From Candidatus Omnitrophota bacterium (lineage in GTDB: Bacteria > Omnitrophota > Omnitrophia > Omnitrophales > JACQLI01), in contig JACPCP010000006.1 of assembly GCA_016179745.1 (NCBI GenBank), positions 1 through 34,858 on the forward strand: DNA of 34,858 bases, in the 5' to 3' direction. How positions within the stretch are numbered: the first letter of the stretch is position 1; each line of letters opens with the position of its first letter. The notes below the pieces were generated by a model that made no database searches, was not told where the DNA came from, and worked only from the letters and a program-made list of their open reading frames with translations. Shown in pieces: positions 24,163 to 30,686 of this stretch. The translations under genes and the position numbers were made by a program.

Positions 24163-25125
24163 ATGAAATATGCGTTAGGCGTTGATATCGGAGGAACGAA
24201 GACTTCTCTTACCCTCGGCAATTCCCACGGTAAAGTTCTCGCCAAAAAAATTCTCCCTACCCTGACGGGCCGTCGCACGCTTGAAGGAATTAAGCAAATG
24301 AGTGAGGGACTGCTCTGTCTTCAATCAGATTGTCCGGCCGGCCGGACAATTCAAGGGGTGGGGGTCGGGGTCCCGGGGCCGATGAATCCGAAAACGGGGC
24401 GGGTGGAGCGCTCGCCGCATTTGGCGGGCTGGGAAGGTTTTCCGTTGAAATCCTTCCTTGAGAGGAAGCTCAAACGGCCCGTTTGGATCACCAATGATGC
24501 CAATGCGGCGGCCGTGGGAGAAAAGGCGTTTGGAGCGGGACGGGGCGTTAAAAATTTTGTTTACCTTACGATCAGCACCGGAATCGGCGGGGGAATGGTT
24601 CTTGGCGGAAAACTTCTGATCGGAAGCTCCTTCGGCGCCGGAGAGGTGGGGCACACGATTGTAGTCCCCGGCGGGGCGAGGTGCGGTTGCGGCCATCTCG
24701 GATGCCTAGAGGCCTATGCTTCGGGGACGGCCATCGCTGGGTTTGTTCGAAGCGAGATTCGGAGAGGAAAGAAATCAAAAGTCAGTCGGTGGGTGGGCTC
24801 CGGCCGTCGGATAACCGCGTAGGGCGTGGCCCAGGCGGCGGCGGGAGGAGACCGATTGTCTTTGCTCGCCTTCCGCCGGGCAGGCTATTTTCTCGGGATC
24901 GGACTGGCAAATCTCATCAATCTTCTGAACGTTGAAAAATTGATTTTGGGCGGCAGTGTCATGAAATCTTCCAGCTTCCTTTGGCCCTCGATGATGACCT
25001 CCGTTCGCGAAAATGCCTGGCCTTCGCTTTATCGGGCTTGCCGGATTGTCAAGACGGGGCTGGGCGATCAAGTGGGGGACTTGGGAGCGCTTGCCCTTGT
25101 TTTCTCGGGGTCTCTTGAAGGGTGA
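24163..25125 (+). pseudogene. ROK-family sugar kinase interrupted by an in-frame TAG
   Basis: The frame reads as one ROK kinase (glucokinase-like) of about 320 codons, a normal length, but TAG at 24820-24822 cuts it. The first part has the ATP loop DIGGTKTS, the catalytic NDANAAAVGE, TISTGIGGG and the zinc motif CGCGHLGCLEAYASG. The second part continues in the same frame with VAQAAAGGDRLSLLAFRRAGYFLGI, NLLNVEKLILGGS and LGDQVGDLGALAL. Around the stop the text is ITA-stop-GVAQAA, where related proteins usually have a charged residue, so one substitution (for instance AAG to TAG) explains it. TAG also ends other genes here, so code reassignment is unlikely. A recent pseudogene, a sequencing error or a shortened protein remain possible. 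Confidence 0.85.
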
Positions 25126-25132
25126 AAAGGTA

Positions 25133-25138
25133 TATAAT
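25133..25138 (+). promoter_or_regulatory. Perfect -10 box upstream of the structured intergenic region
   Basis: TATAAT at 25133-25138, preceded by GGTA, lies just past the ROK stop codon. TTGAAG at 25115-25120 is only 12 bases away, too close for a normal -35. Transcription would start near 25145, at the base of the first hairpin described next. Confidence 0.4.
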
Positions 25139-25142
25139 TACC

Positions 25143-25282
25143 CCGTTCTGCCGATATGCTTTCGTGAGCGCCCAGCATTCGGAGGAACGGCTAAATGCGT
25201 TCTGCGCCCGCCCCGCCTGAGGCGGGGCTGCTAGGTTAGACGGGAGTGCGCAGTTAATGTTCCTCACACGTATTACGTGAGG
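25143..25282 (+). ncRNA. Candidate structured RNA upstream of tRNA-Arg
   Basis: Three stems follow one another. Stem 1: CCGTTC (25143-25148) pairs with GAACGG (25185-25190), CCG (25151-25153) with CGG (25180-25182), and ATGCT with AGCAT inside. Stem 2: CTGCGC (25202-25207) pairs with GCGCAG (25248-25253) and encloses the perfect hairpin GCCCCGCC-TGA-GGCGGGGC (25210-25228). Stem 3 is an imperfect inverted repeat around 25262-25282. It could be a small RNA, a tRNA leader, or decayed repeat elements. No known RNA family is recognised. Confidence 0.3.
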
Positions 25283-25303
25283 TGGTTTAATATCACGAGA
25301 CAT

Positions 25304-25377
25304 GCGCCCGTAGCTCAGTTGGATAGAGTGAGTGGCTTCGAACCACTAGGTCGCAGGTTCGAGTCCTGCCGGGCGCG
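25304..25377 (+). tRNA. tRNA-Arg (anticodon TCG)
   Basis: The cloverleaf has acceptor GCGCCCG/CGGGCGC, D stem GCTC/GAGT, anticodon stem AGTGG/CCACT with loop CTTCGAA, T stem GCAGG/CCTGC and discriminator G. CCA is not encoded. The heptamer GCGCCCG of its 5' end also appears at 25204-25210 and 25434-25440, on both sides of the gene. Confidence 0.96.
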
Positions 25378-25423
25378 TTCTACTTCGCCCCTTCGGGGCT
25401 TCGTAGGAATGGGCGAAGTAGAA
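25378..25423 (+). repeat. 13-bp inverted repeat abutting tRNA-Arg
   Basis: TTCTACTTCGCCC (25378-25390) is perfectly complementary to GGGCGAAGTAGAA (25411-25423). The loop contains a competing small palindrome GCCCC-TTC-GGGGC (25387-25399). The inverted repeat begins at the base after the tRNA discriminator. There is no U-tract after it, so it is not a standard terminator; a processing or REP-like element is likelier. From here to 25500 the sequence is rich in GCGAAGC-like words and has no credible gene. Confidence 0.9.
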
Positions 25424-25511
25424 GCTCTGCGAAGCGCCCGGGGAGCTTTGAGAGAAGAGGCGCGAAGCAGGCATCGAAGATGGTCTGAAGCAGGACTCGA
25501 GGGGAGGTGAC

Positions 25512-26366
25512 TTGCTGAGAATCCTTGGGATGAGAGTCATTGCGTTCTGCCTGGCTTTTTTAATGGGTTGTGCCCGGACGCCGGCAGGGGGTCCCAGAGC
25601 GGTGGCCGTCTCGGATTCTTTTCCTGCTTTTGTCGATCAGCGGGAGCAGGAGATGGGGAGGCAGATCCATCAAGCGATCGTTTCCTCCTTTCGGGTTTAC
25701 ACCGAGCCCCGGGTCGTGGAATATATGTCCGACCTTGGGCATTCGATCGCCGGCGCCGCCCCTCGGAGGGGTTTGAATTATCAGTTCACGATTCTCTATG
25801 ACCCGAGGGTGTACGCCACCGAGGCCCCGGGCGGTTATGTCTATGTCACGACAGGATTTTTAAATTTTTTGCAGAACGAAGCGGAGCTTTCGGCCCTCTT
25901 AGCTCAGGAAATTGCGCTGCTTCAATTTCAGGACCGGCGGTTTTCAAAGTCCAAACAGGTGCTTCGGAGGGTCGCCCAGGGCGGTGCGGTGGTGGCGCCT
26001 TTTTTTGGGCCCTTCGGGTCGCTCGCCGCAACGGGCCTTGTTCTTTTAAATGCTTTTTCGGAATCCCGGGAGCCCAATCCGTCGGAAAAAATAGAGAGGG
26101 CCGACCGGATGGCGCTTCGGTATTTGGCCGAAACCGGCCAGGACCCGCAGGGGCATTTGGATTTATTGAGCCGTCTTCTGAATCCGGATCCGGCATGGGT
26201 TCCTTATCTCCACGATTACCTGATGTCCCATCCGGTGTCTATGGAGCGGCTGCAACGCTCCCTCCGGGAGTTTGAGACGCTTCCGCTCGAGGGCAAGTCT
26301 TTTAATGTGAACCGTGAGCACTTCCTGGAAATGACCCATGGGGTGCGGGAAATTTATCAGGGATAA
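25512..26366 (+). CDS. M48-like lipoprotein lacking the HExxH histidines (pseudo-peptidase)
   Basis: This is a 284-residue protein. The signal peptide MRVIAFCLAFLMGC ends in a lipobox-like LMGC, predicting an exported lipid-anchored protein. The body follows the M48 (BepA/YfgC-like) pattern: DQREQEMGRQIHQAI, VVEYMSDLGHSIA, GGYVYVTTGFLNFLQNEAELSALLAQEIALLQ, then IERADRMALRYLAETGQDPQG and LMSHPVSMERLQRS. The zinc motif HEIAH is replaced by QEIAL at residues 132-136, so both histidine ligands are gone and protease activity is not expected. It may act as a chaperone or scaffold in the envelope. TTG 25512 has GGAGG four bases upstream and is preferred; ATG 25530 is the alternative. Confidence 0.85.
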   Translation: MLRILGMRVIAFCLAFLMGCARTPAGGPRAVAVSDSFPAFVDQREQEMGRQIHQAIVSSFRVYTEPRVVEYMSDLGHSIAGAAPRRGLNYQFTILYDPRVYATEAPGGYVYVTTGFLNFLQNEAELSALLAQEIALLQFQDRRFSKSKQVLRRVAQGGAVVAPFFGPFGSLAATGLVLLNAFSESREPNPSEKIERADRMALRYLAETGQDPQGHLDLLSRLLNPDPAWVPYLHDYLMSHPVSMERLQRSLREFETLPLEGKSFNVNREHFLEMTHGVREIYQG

Positions 26367-26378
26367 GTGACCGTTTGT

Positions 26379-26451
26379 GCCCCCTTAGCTCAGTTGGTAG
26401 AGCAACTGACTCTTAATCAGTGGGTCGAAGGTTCGAGTCCTTCAGGGGGCA
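26379..26451 (+). tRNA. tRNA-Lys (anticodon CTT)
   Basis: The cloverleaf has acceptor GCCCCCT/AGGGGGC, D stem GCTC/GAGC, anticodon stem ACTGA/TCAGT with loop CTCTTAA, T stem GAAGG/CCTTC and discriminator A. CCA is not encoded. It begins 13 bases after the stop of the M48-like gene. Confidence 0.97.
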
Positions 26452-26475
26452 GCGAAGCAGTCCCCGCAGGGGGCA
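26443..26475 (+). repeat. Duplicated tRNA-Lys 3' end flanking a 15-base spacer
   Basis: CAGGGGGCA, the last nine bases of tRNA-Lys (26443-26451), is repeated at 26467-26475. The spacer GCGAAGCAGTCCCCG contains CCCC (26462-26465), which pairs with GGGG (26469-26472) of the second copy, forming a small hairpin. The arrangement fits insertion of a palindrome with duplication of the tRNA end. Confidence 0.85.
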
Positions 26476-26479
26476 ACGC

Positions 26480-26561
26480 GCGGCCGTGGCGGAATTGGCA
26501 GACGCTTTGGACTTAGGATCCAATGTCGAAAGACGTGGGAGTTCAAATCTCTCCGGCCGCA
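26480..26561 (+). tRNA. tRNA-Leu (anticodon TAG)
   Basis: This class II tRNA has acceptor GCGGCCG/CGGCCGC, anticodon stem TTGGA/TCCAA with loop CTTAGGA, a long variable arm (TGTCGAAAGACGTGGG region), T loop TTCAAAT and discriminator A. CCA is not encoded. Confidence 0.96.
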
Positions 26562-26601
26562 GATTTGATGACTCGGGTGACGGAGAGAACGAGGAAGTGA
26601 A

Positions 26602-27558
26602 ATGGCGAAGGACAAATTGACGCCGAAGAAGGTGGATCAGTTTTTGGCCAAGATCAAGCCGCATCCGGTGGTGGCGGTGGTGGACGACGATCAGGCGTCC
26701 GTGGATCTTCTTCACCGGACTTTGCACGATGAAGGCTATGAGATCCGGACGTTCAAACGGGCCGAGGATTTGATCGCCAAACTGGGAGAAATTCAGCCGG
26801 ACGCCGTGATTACGGAAATAGTCCTCTCGGGGATGAGCGGCCTCTCCGCCCTCGAAGATCTTCGTCCGGCGAATCCGGAGGAGATCCTTCCGGTCCTGAT
26901 TCTGACCCATAAAAATGATCCCCGCTCCAAGGTCTTGGCCTTCCGCCGGGGCGCTTTCGATTATGTCACGAAACCCTTCGACGCCGAGGAAGTAGCGGCC
27001 CGAATCCGGTCTTTGGTCCGGGCCAAACTGGTGCAGGACGTCCTCCGGGCCTCTTCACTCTCCGATCCCTTGACGACCCTTTACAACCGGCGCTTTCTCG
27101 TAAGCTGGCTGGATCGGGAGATTGCCCGGGTGAAGCGATACGCCCTGCCGTTTTCCTGCCTTGCCGTGGACATTGACGGCTTTGATGATATCAACGAGAA
27201 ATGCGGCGAGAATTTCGGCGATTTTGTCCTCAAAAAATTTGCCGGCTTGATGACCGAAAATACCCGCCAGTCGGACATCGTCGGGCGCTTCGAGGACGAT
27301 GAGTTTATGATTTTTCTTCCCGGCACCTCCCGGGAGCAGGCCACGGTCGTAGCGCATCGGCTGAGAAAAACGGCCGCTGAAAAAGGGTTCCAGCAGGGCC
27401 GCCAAAAGACAACCCCTTCCTTCTCGATCGGGATTGCGGGATGCAACCCCTCAGAGCCGGTGCCCCCCGCCGCCGCTTTCCTTGAAAGGGCCCAGGAAGC
27501 CTTGGGCAAGGCCAAGGCGATTGGAACTGGGGAGACCGCTGTTCTTGGAATGGATTGA
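26602..27558 (+). CDS. Receiver-GGDEF protein, degenerate in both domains
   Basis: This 318-residue protein has an N-terminal receiver (about 20-140) and a GGDEF domain (about 150-315). In the receiver VVDDD and YVTKPF are intact, but the phospho-acceptor Asp is Glu72 (VITEIVL), which may mimic phosphorylation. In the GGDEF domain the signature is EDDEF at 231-235 in place of GGDEF, so loss of diguanylate cyclase activity is likely. The inhibitory-site motif RxxD (R222-QS-D225) is kept at the exact spacing, so it could still bind c-di-GMP as an effector. ATG 26602 has AGGAAG upstream. The exchanger gene follows after three bases. Confidence 0.9.
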   Translation: MAKDKLTPKKVDQFLAKIKPHPVVAVVDDDQASVDLLHRTLHDEGYEIRTFKRAEDLIAKLGEIQPDAVITEIVLSGMSGLSALEDLRPANPEEILPVLILTHKNDPRSKVLAFRRGAFDYVTKPFDAEEVAARIRSLVRAKLVQDVLRASSLSDPLTTLYNRRFLVSWLDREIARVKRYALPFSCLAVDIDGFDDINEKCGENFGDFVLKKFAGLMTENTRQSDIVGRFEDDEFMIFLPGTSREQATVVAHRLRKTAAEKGFQQGRQKTTPSFSIGIAGCNPSEPVPPAAAFLERAQEALGKAKAIGTGETAVLGMD

Positions 27559-27561
27559 TCG

Positions 27562-28527
27562 GTGGCGCTCCTTACCTTCTGCCTTCTTCTACTGGGGATT
27601 GTCATTGCTGCTGCCCTTTTAAGTTACGGGGCCGAAATCTTCGCCGAGCGATGGGGCGCCAACTTTGTAGGCAGTATCGTCCTTGGGCTGATCACGACCC
27701 TCCCCGAATATTTCTTCGTGATCTGGGCCTGCATCAAGGGGCAGTATCAAATGGCGGTGGGTTCGGCCGTGGGCGCCTGCAGCCTTCTGGTGACCCTCGG
27801 CTATGGGATGGTCATTCTCGTTGCGACGTCGCCGATCAGCCGCAAACCGGTGAAGGAGATCGAGCTTTCAAAGACGACCCAGATCGACGCCCTTTATCTT
27901 TTGGTGACGGCGGTCGTGGCCTTCTTTCTGGCCTGGGAGAAAGGCGGGTTCGACCTGAAAGATGCTTTTATCCTCATCGGTTTGTTCGTGGCTTATATGG
28001 TCCACTTGTCTCACACGGCCTACAAATTTTCCGAGGCGGTCCCGGACGATAAAACTTTTACGGGGAGCCTTCTCAAGGCCGGTCTTTCCCTGGGGGTCGG
28101 GGGGCTGATGGTCTTCTTCCTTTCCGAGCCTTTTGTGGATTCGATGATTGAGATCGCCCATGAGTTTGGGATCAGCCCGGTGACAATTGCCGTGGTGCTG
28201 GGCCCTCTGGCTTCAGAAATGCCCGAAAAATTGACAGCCTTCATTACTGTAATGAGAGATGCCAAACTCGCCGAAATTTCCATCTGCAATTTCATCGGCT
28301 CGAAGGTGAATCACAATAGCCTTCTCCTCGGCACCCTTCCGATCATCGCCGCTTTTCAGGGCCAAGCCGGCGTGGGTGGGATTCTCAGCCCCTCCTTTGT
28401 TCTGATGACCCTCCTGACGGTCATTGCCACGCTGAGCCTGGCCCGCCGGAAATTACAGCGGTGGGAAGGGTTTGTGTTCCTTTTGTTTTACTTTGTTGTG
28501 ATCTGGGAAGCTTTTCAGCGAGTCTAA
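27562..28527 (+). CDS. CaCA-family sodium/calcium-type cation exchanger
   Basis: This 321-residue membrane protein has about ten hydrophobic segments and the two inverted alpha repeats of the CaCA superfamily. Repeat 1 contains GSIVLGLITTLPEYFFV. Repeat 2 contains VVLGPLASEMPEKL and NFIGSKVNHNSLLLG. The acidic residues in TLPE and EMPE lie where the cation site is in known exchangers. The middle loop (SPISRKPVKEIEL) is cytoplasmic and short, as in bacterial members. Ion specificity cannot be told from sequence. It starts with GTG three bases after the preceding stop, so the two genes are probably co-transcribed. Confidence 0.88.
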   Translation: MALLTFCLLLLGIVIAAALLSYGAEIFAERWGANFVGSIVLGLITTLPEYFFVIWACIKGQYQMAVGSAVGACSLLVTLGYGMVILVATSPISRKPVKEIELSKTTQIDALYLLVTAVVAFFLAWEKGGFDLKDAFILIGLFVAYMVHLSHTAYKFSEAVPDDKTFTGSLLKAGLSLGVGGLMVFFLSEPFVDSMIEIAHEFGISPVTIAVVLGPLASEMPEKLTAFITVMRDAKLAEISICNFIGSKVNHNSLLLGTLPIIAAFQGQAGVGGILSPSFVLMTLLTVIATLSLARRKLQRWEGFVFLLFYFVVIWEAFQRV

Positions 28528-28565
28528 TCCCCGCCCGCTTGCCAAGCCGGCATTTTCCCCCTTCA

Positions 28566-28594
28566 TTGACATCCCTTTACGAAGGCTCTAAAAT
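28566..28594 (+). promoter_or_regulatory. Sigma70-like promoter for tRNA-Gly, probably also tig-clpP
   Basis: TTGACA at 28566-28571 and TAAAAT at 28589-28594 have the ideal 17-base spacing. Transcription would begin near 28601, about 70 bases before tRNA-Gly. No terminator is seen between the tRNA and tig, 41 bases apart, so a mixed tRNA-mRNA transcript is likely. The stretch 28528-28565 shows nothing else. Confidence 0.8.
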
Positions 28595-28643
28595 ACGGGG
28601 CTTCTTTGGGTTAGGAATAATATTTTAGAAATATAATTGTTTT

Positions 28644-28680
28644 TGCGAGCGTCCCGCCTTCGGCGGGATTCTGCGAGCGT
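28644..28680 (+). repeat. Palindrome flanked by duplicated tRNA-Gly 5' end
   Basis: TGCGAGCGT occurs at 28644-28652 and 28672-28680; the second copy contains the first seven bases of tRNA-Gly. Between them is the hairpin TCCCGCC-TTC-GGCGGGA (28652-28668) plus TTC. A 9-base direct repeat around a short palindrome looks like an insertion with target duplication. Confidence 0.9.
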
Positions 28681-28744
28681 AGCTCAGCGGTAGAGCACAA
28701 CCTTGCCAAGGTTGGGGTCGAGGGTTCAAATCCCTTCGCTCGCT
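28673..28744 (+). tRNA. tRNA-Gly (anticodon GCC)
   Basis: The cloverleaf has acceptor GCGAGCG/CGCTCGC, D stem GCTC/GAGC, anticodon stem CAACC/GGTTG with loop TTGCCAA, T stem GAGGG/CCCTT and discriminator T. CCA is not encoded. A second copy of its acceptor 5' strand lies 28 bases upstream. Confidence 0.96.
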
Positions 28745-28785
28745 CGGTCGTTTTATCGGGCCTTTAAAAAAAAGTGAGCTCAAGC

Positions 28786-30063
28786 GTGAAAGTCTCAATT
28801 AAAGATTCAGCCCCCTGCGAGAAAACTCTTTCAGTCGCCGTTCAAGGCGACCTGATTGCCAGGGAGTATGATCAATTTTTTCAGGCCATCGGGAAAGAGG
28901 CGAAAGTCCCCGGGTTCCGGCCGGGAAAGGCCCCCCGGGAGGTCTTGGCCCGCCATTACGCCACCGAGGCCCGGGAGAAGGTCCTGGAAAGGCTGATTTC
29001 GAACTCTTTGCATGAGGCCGTGGAAGAAAAGCAGCTTCGCTTCCTCGGGCATCCAACGGTTCGAGGGGTCGAATTTACCGACGAAAAATTGACTTACGAG
29101 GCACTCCTTGAAATGCCTCCGGCGATCAGGCTCGGAAAATACAGAGGGCTTTCGGCCGTGAAGCCGGCCGTGGAAGTGAAACCGGAAGAGGTGGAGAGGG
29201 CGCTCCGTCATCTTCAAGAGTCCCACGCCAAATTTCAGGCGGTCGAAGACCGGCCGAGCCAAATGGGCGACTCGCTGATTGCCGATTACCGTTGCCTGGT
29301 GGAGGGGAAGGAAGTCGAAAAACGTGACGGCGACTGGATGGAACTCCGGGAGGAGGAATTTCTCAAGGGGTTTTCGCCCGAACTCGTGGGCCTGCGTCCC
29401 GGAGAAGAGAAAGAAGTGCGCCTCCCGCTTCCCGAAAAATTCGGCCGCAAGGAATGGGCGGGGAAAATCGGGGTTTTTGAGGTGAAGGTCAAGGAAATCA
29501 AGACGAAGACGCTTCCGCCCCTGGATGATGAATTGGCCAAGGAAACAGGCGAGTTTCAGACTCTCGAGGAACTGAAGACCCGCCTCCGGCAGCGGCTTGA
29601 GGAAGACCAATCCCGGAGGGCCGAAGTGGAATACGTAAAGGGGCTTCTCGACGCCCTGCTCGAGGAAAATGTTTTTGAGGTTCCCAAGGGGGTGGTGGAG
29701 CGAAGGCTCAGGGCGATTCTGGAGGAGGCCGTTCAGTCCCTCTACCGGAGCGGGATTCCCGAAGAGGCCCTCGAAAAACAGGCCGAGTCCCTGAAAGAAA
29801 AGCTCCGTCCCGAGGCCGAAAATCAGGTGCGCCTCGCCTTCCTTCTCGAGGAAATTGCGAAGAAGGAAAAACTCGAGTTTAAAGAAGAAGACTTTCAAAT
29901 AAAATATCAGTCGCTGGCCTCCCGCCACCGGCAGACGGAGGCGGCGGTCAAAAAGTATTACGAGGAACATTCCGAGGCGAAGGAATCCTTGGGCGTTCAA
30001 ATCCTGAATGAAAAGGCGATTCAACTGATTAAGGACAACGCAAAAACAGGGAGGGTTTCATGA
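28786..30063 (+). CDS. tig: Trigger factor (ribosome-associated chaperone and prolyl isomerase)
   Basis: This 425-residue protein has the three trigger-factor domains. The ribosome-binding domain (1-115) carries GFRPGKAP, the loop that contacts protein L23. An FKBP-type isomerase domain lies near 155-240 ([18 protein letters not shown] to [10 protein letters not shown]). The helical C-terminal cradle follows, ending in [16 protein letters not shown] prefer GTG 28786 because it gives [17 protein letters not shown], matching the usual family start; GTG 28774 is in frame but has no ribosome site. The stop overlaps the clpP start as ATGA, the common tig-clpP arrangement. It probably shares the promoter in front of tRNA-Gly. 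Confidence 0.96.
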   Translation: MKVSIKDSAPCEKTLSVAVQGDLIAREYDQFFQAIGKEAKVPGFRPGKAPREVLARHYATEAREKVLERLISNSLHEAVEEKQLRFLGHPTVRGVEFTDEKLTYEALLEMPPAIRLGKYRGLSAVKPAVEVKPEEVERALRHLQESHAKFQAVEDRPSQMGDSLIADYRCLVEGKEVEKRDGDWMELREEEFLKGFSPELVGLRPGEEKEVRLPLPEKFGRKEWAGKIGVFEVKVKEIKTKTLPPLDDELAKETGEFQTLEELKTRLRQRLEEDQSRRAEVEYVKGLLDALLEENVFEVPKGVVERRLRAILEEAVQSLYRSGIPEEALEKQAESLKEKLRPEAENQVRLAFLLEEIAKKEKLEFKEEDFQIKYQSLASRHRQTEAAVKKYYEEHSEAKESLGVQILNEKAIQLIKDNAKTGRVS

Positions 30064-30662
30064 GCTACTTGGTTCCGATGGTCATTGAAACAACCGGCCG
30101 GGGCGAGCGGGCCTATGACATCTACTCAAGACTCCTGAAGGACCGGATCGTGTTTATCGGGACGCCGATTGACGATGTGATCGCAAATCTGATCATTGCG
30201 CAGATCCTCTTCCTCCAGATGGAAGATCCGGAGAAAGACATCAACGTTTACGTCAACACGCCGGGCGGGTCGGTTACGGCGGGCCTCGCCATTTATGACA
30301 CGATGCAGTTTGTGAAATGCGATGTGTCAACCTACTGTGTCGGACAGGCGGCCAGCATGGGTGCTTTGCTTCTGGCGGCCGGCACAAAAGGAAAGCGTTT
30401 TTCCCTGCCGCATTCCCGGGTGATGATTCACCAGCCCTGGGGCGGTGCCCAGGGGACGGCCTCGGACATTTCGATCCATGCCAAGGAAATTCTCAAACTG
30501 AAAGAGGACCTGAACAAGATCCTCGCAAAACACACCGGCCAGCCGCTGGATCGGATCGAAAAAGACAGCGACCGGGATTTCTTTATGTCGGCCCCGGAGG
30601 CCAAGGCCTATGGTTTGGTGGATCAAGTGGTAACCTCCCGGGACGAAACCGGGAAGCGCTGA
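30060..30662 (+). CDS. clpP: ATP-dependent Clp protease proteolytic subunit
   Basis: This 200-residue serine protease has the full triad: S99 in [15 protein letters not shown]124 in [14 protein letters not shown] and D173 in [12 protein letters not shown]. Length and the N-terminal [26 protein letters not shown], with the short propeptide region, are normal. It forms the tetradecameric barrel that degrades substrates fed by a Clp ATPase. The start overlaps the tig stop by four bases, so translation is coupled. The usual third gene, clpX, does not follow: the next genes are for serine synthesis, so the ATPase partner must be encoded elsewhere. Confidence 0.97.
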   Translation: MSYLVPMVIETTGRGERAYDIYSRLLKDRIVFIGTPIDDVIANLIIAQILFLQMEDPEKDINVYVNTPGGSVTAGLAIYDTMQFVKCDVSTYCVGQAASMGALLLAAGTKGKRFSLPHSRVMIHQPWGGAQGTASDISIHAKEILKLKEDLNKILAKHTGQPLDRIEKDSDRDFFMSAPEAKAYGLVDQVVTSRDETGKR

Positions 30663-30686
30663 GCCCGAAGGGAAACAAATTTTTTG

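Noticed and set aside
24163-24822. Reassignment of TAG as a sense codon
   Set aside because: TAG is also the normal end of other genes here (for example the minor pilin at 20000 and pilP at 23883), so a single mutation is simpler.
25378-25423. Intrinsic terminator after tRNA-Arg
   Set aside because: The stem is strong, but the loop is about 20 bases and no U-rich tract follows.
25277-25510. Plus-strand frame with HAPVAQLDRVSGFEP
   Set aside because: It is a translation through tRNA-Arg and its 3' inverted repeat, another standard tRNA artefact.
26413-26910. Minus-strand frame of 165 codons across tRNA-Lys and tRNA-Leu
   Set aside because: It contains antisense-tRNA phrases (RFELPRLSTLDP, DSNLRPTD) and then runs opposite the receiver-GGDEF gene.
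28831-30024. 397-codon open frame on the - strand
   Set aside because: It is an exact shadow of tig, whose domains are unmistakable; the product is Phe/Leu/His-rich without motifs.
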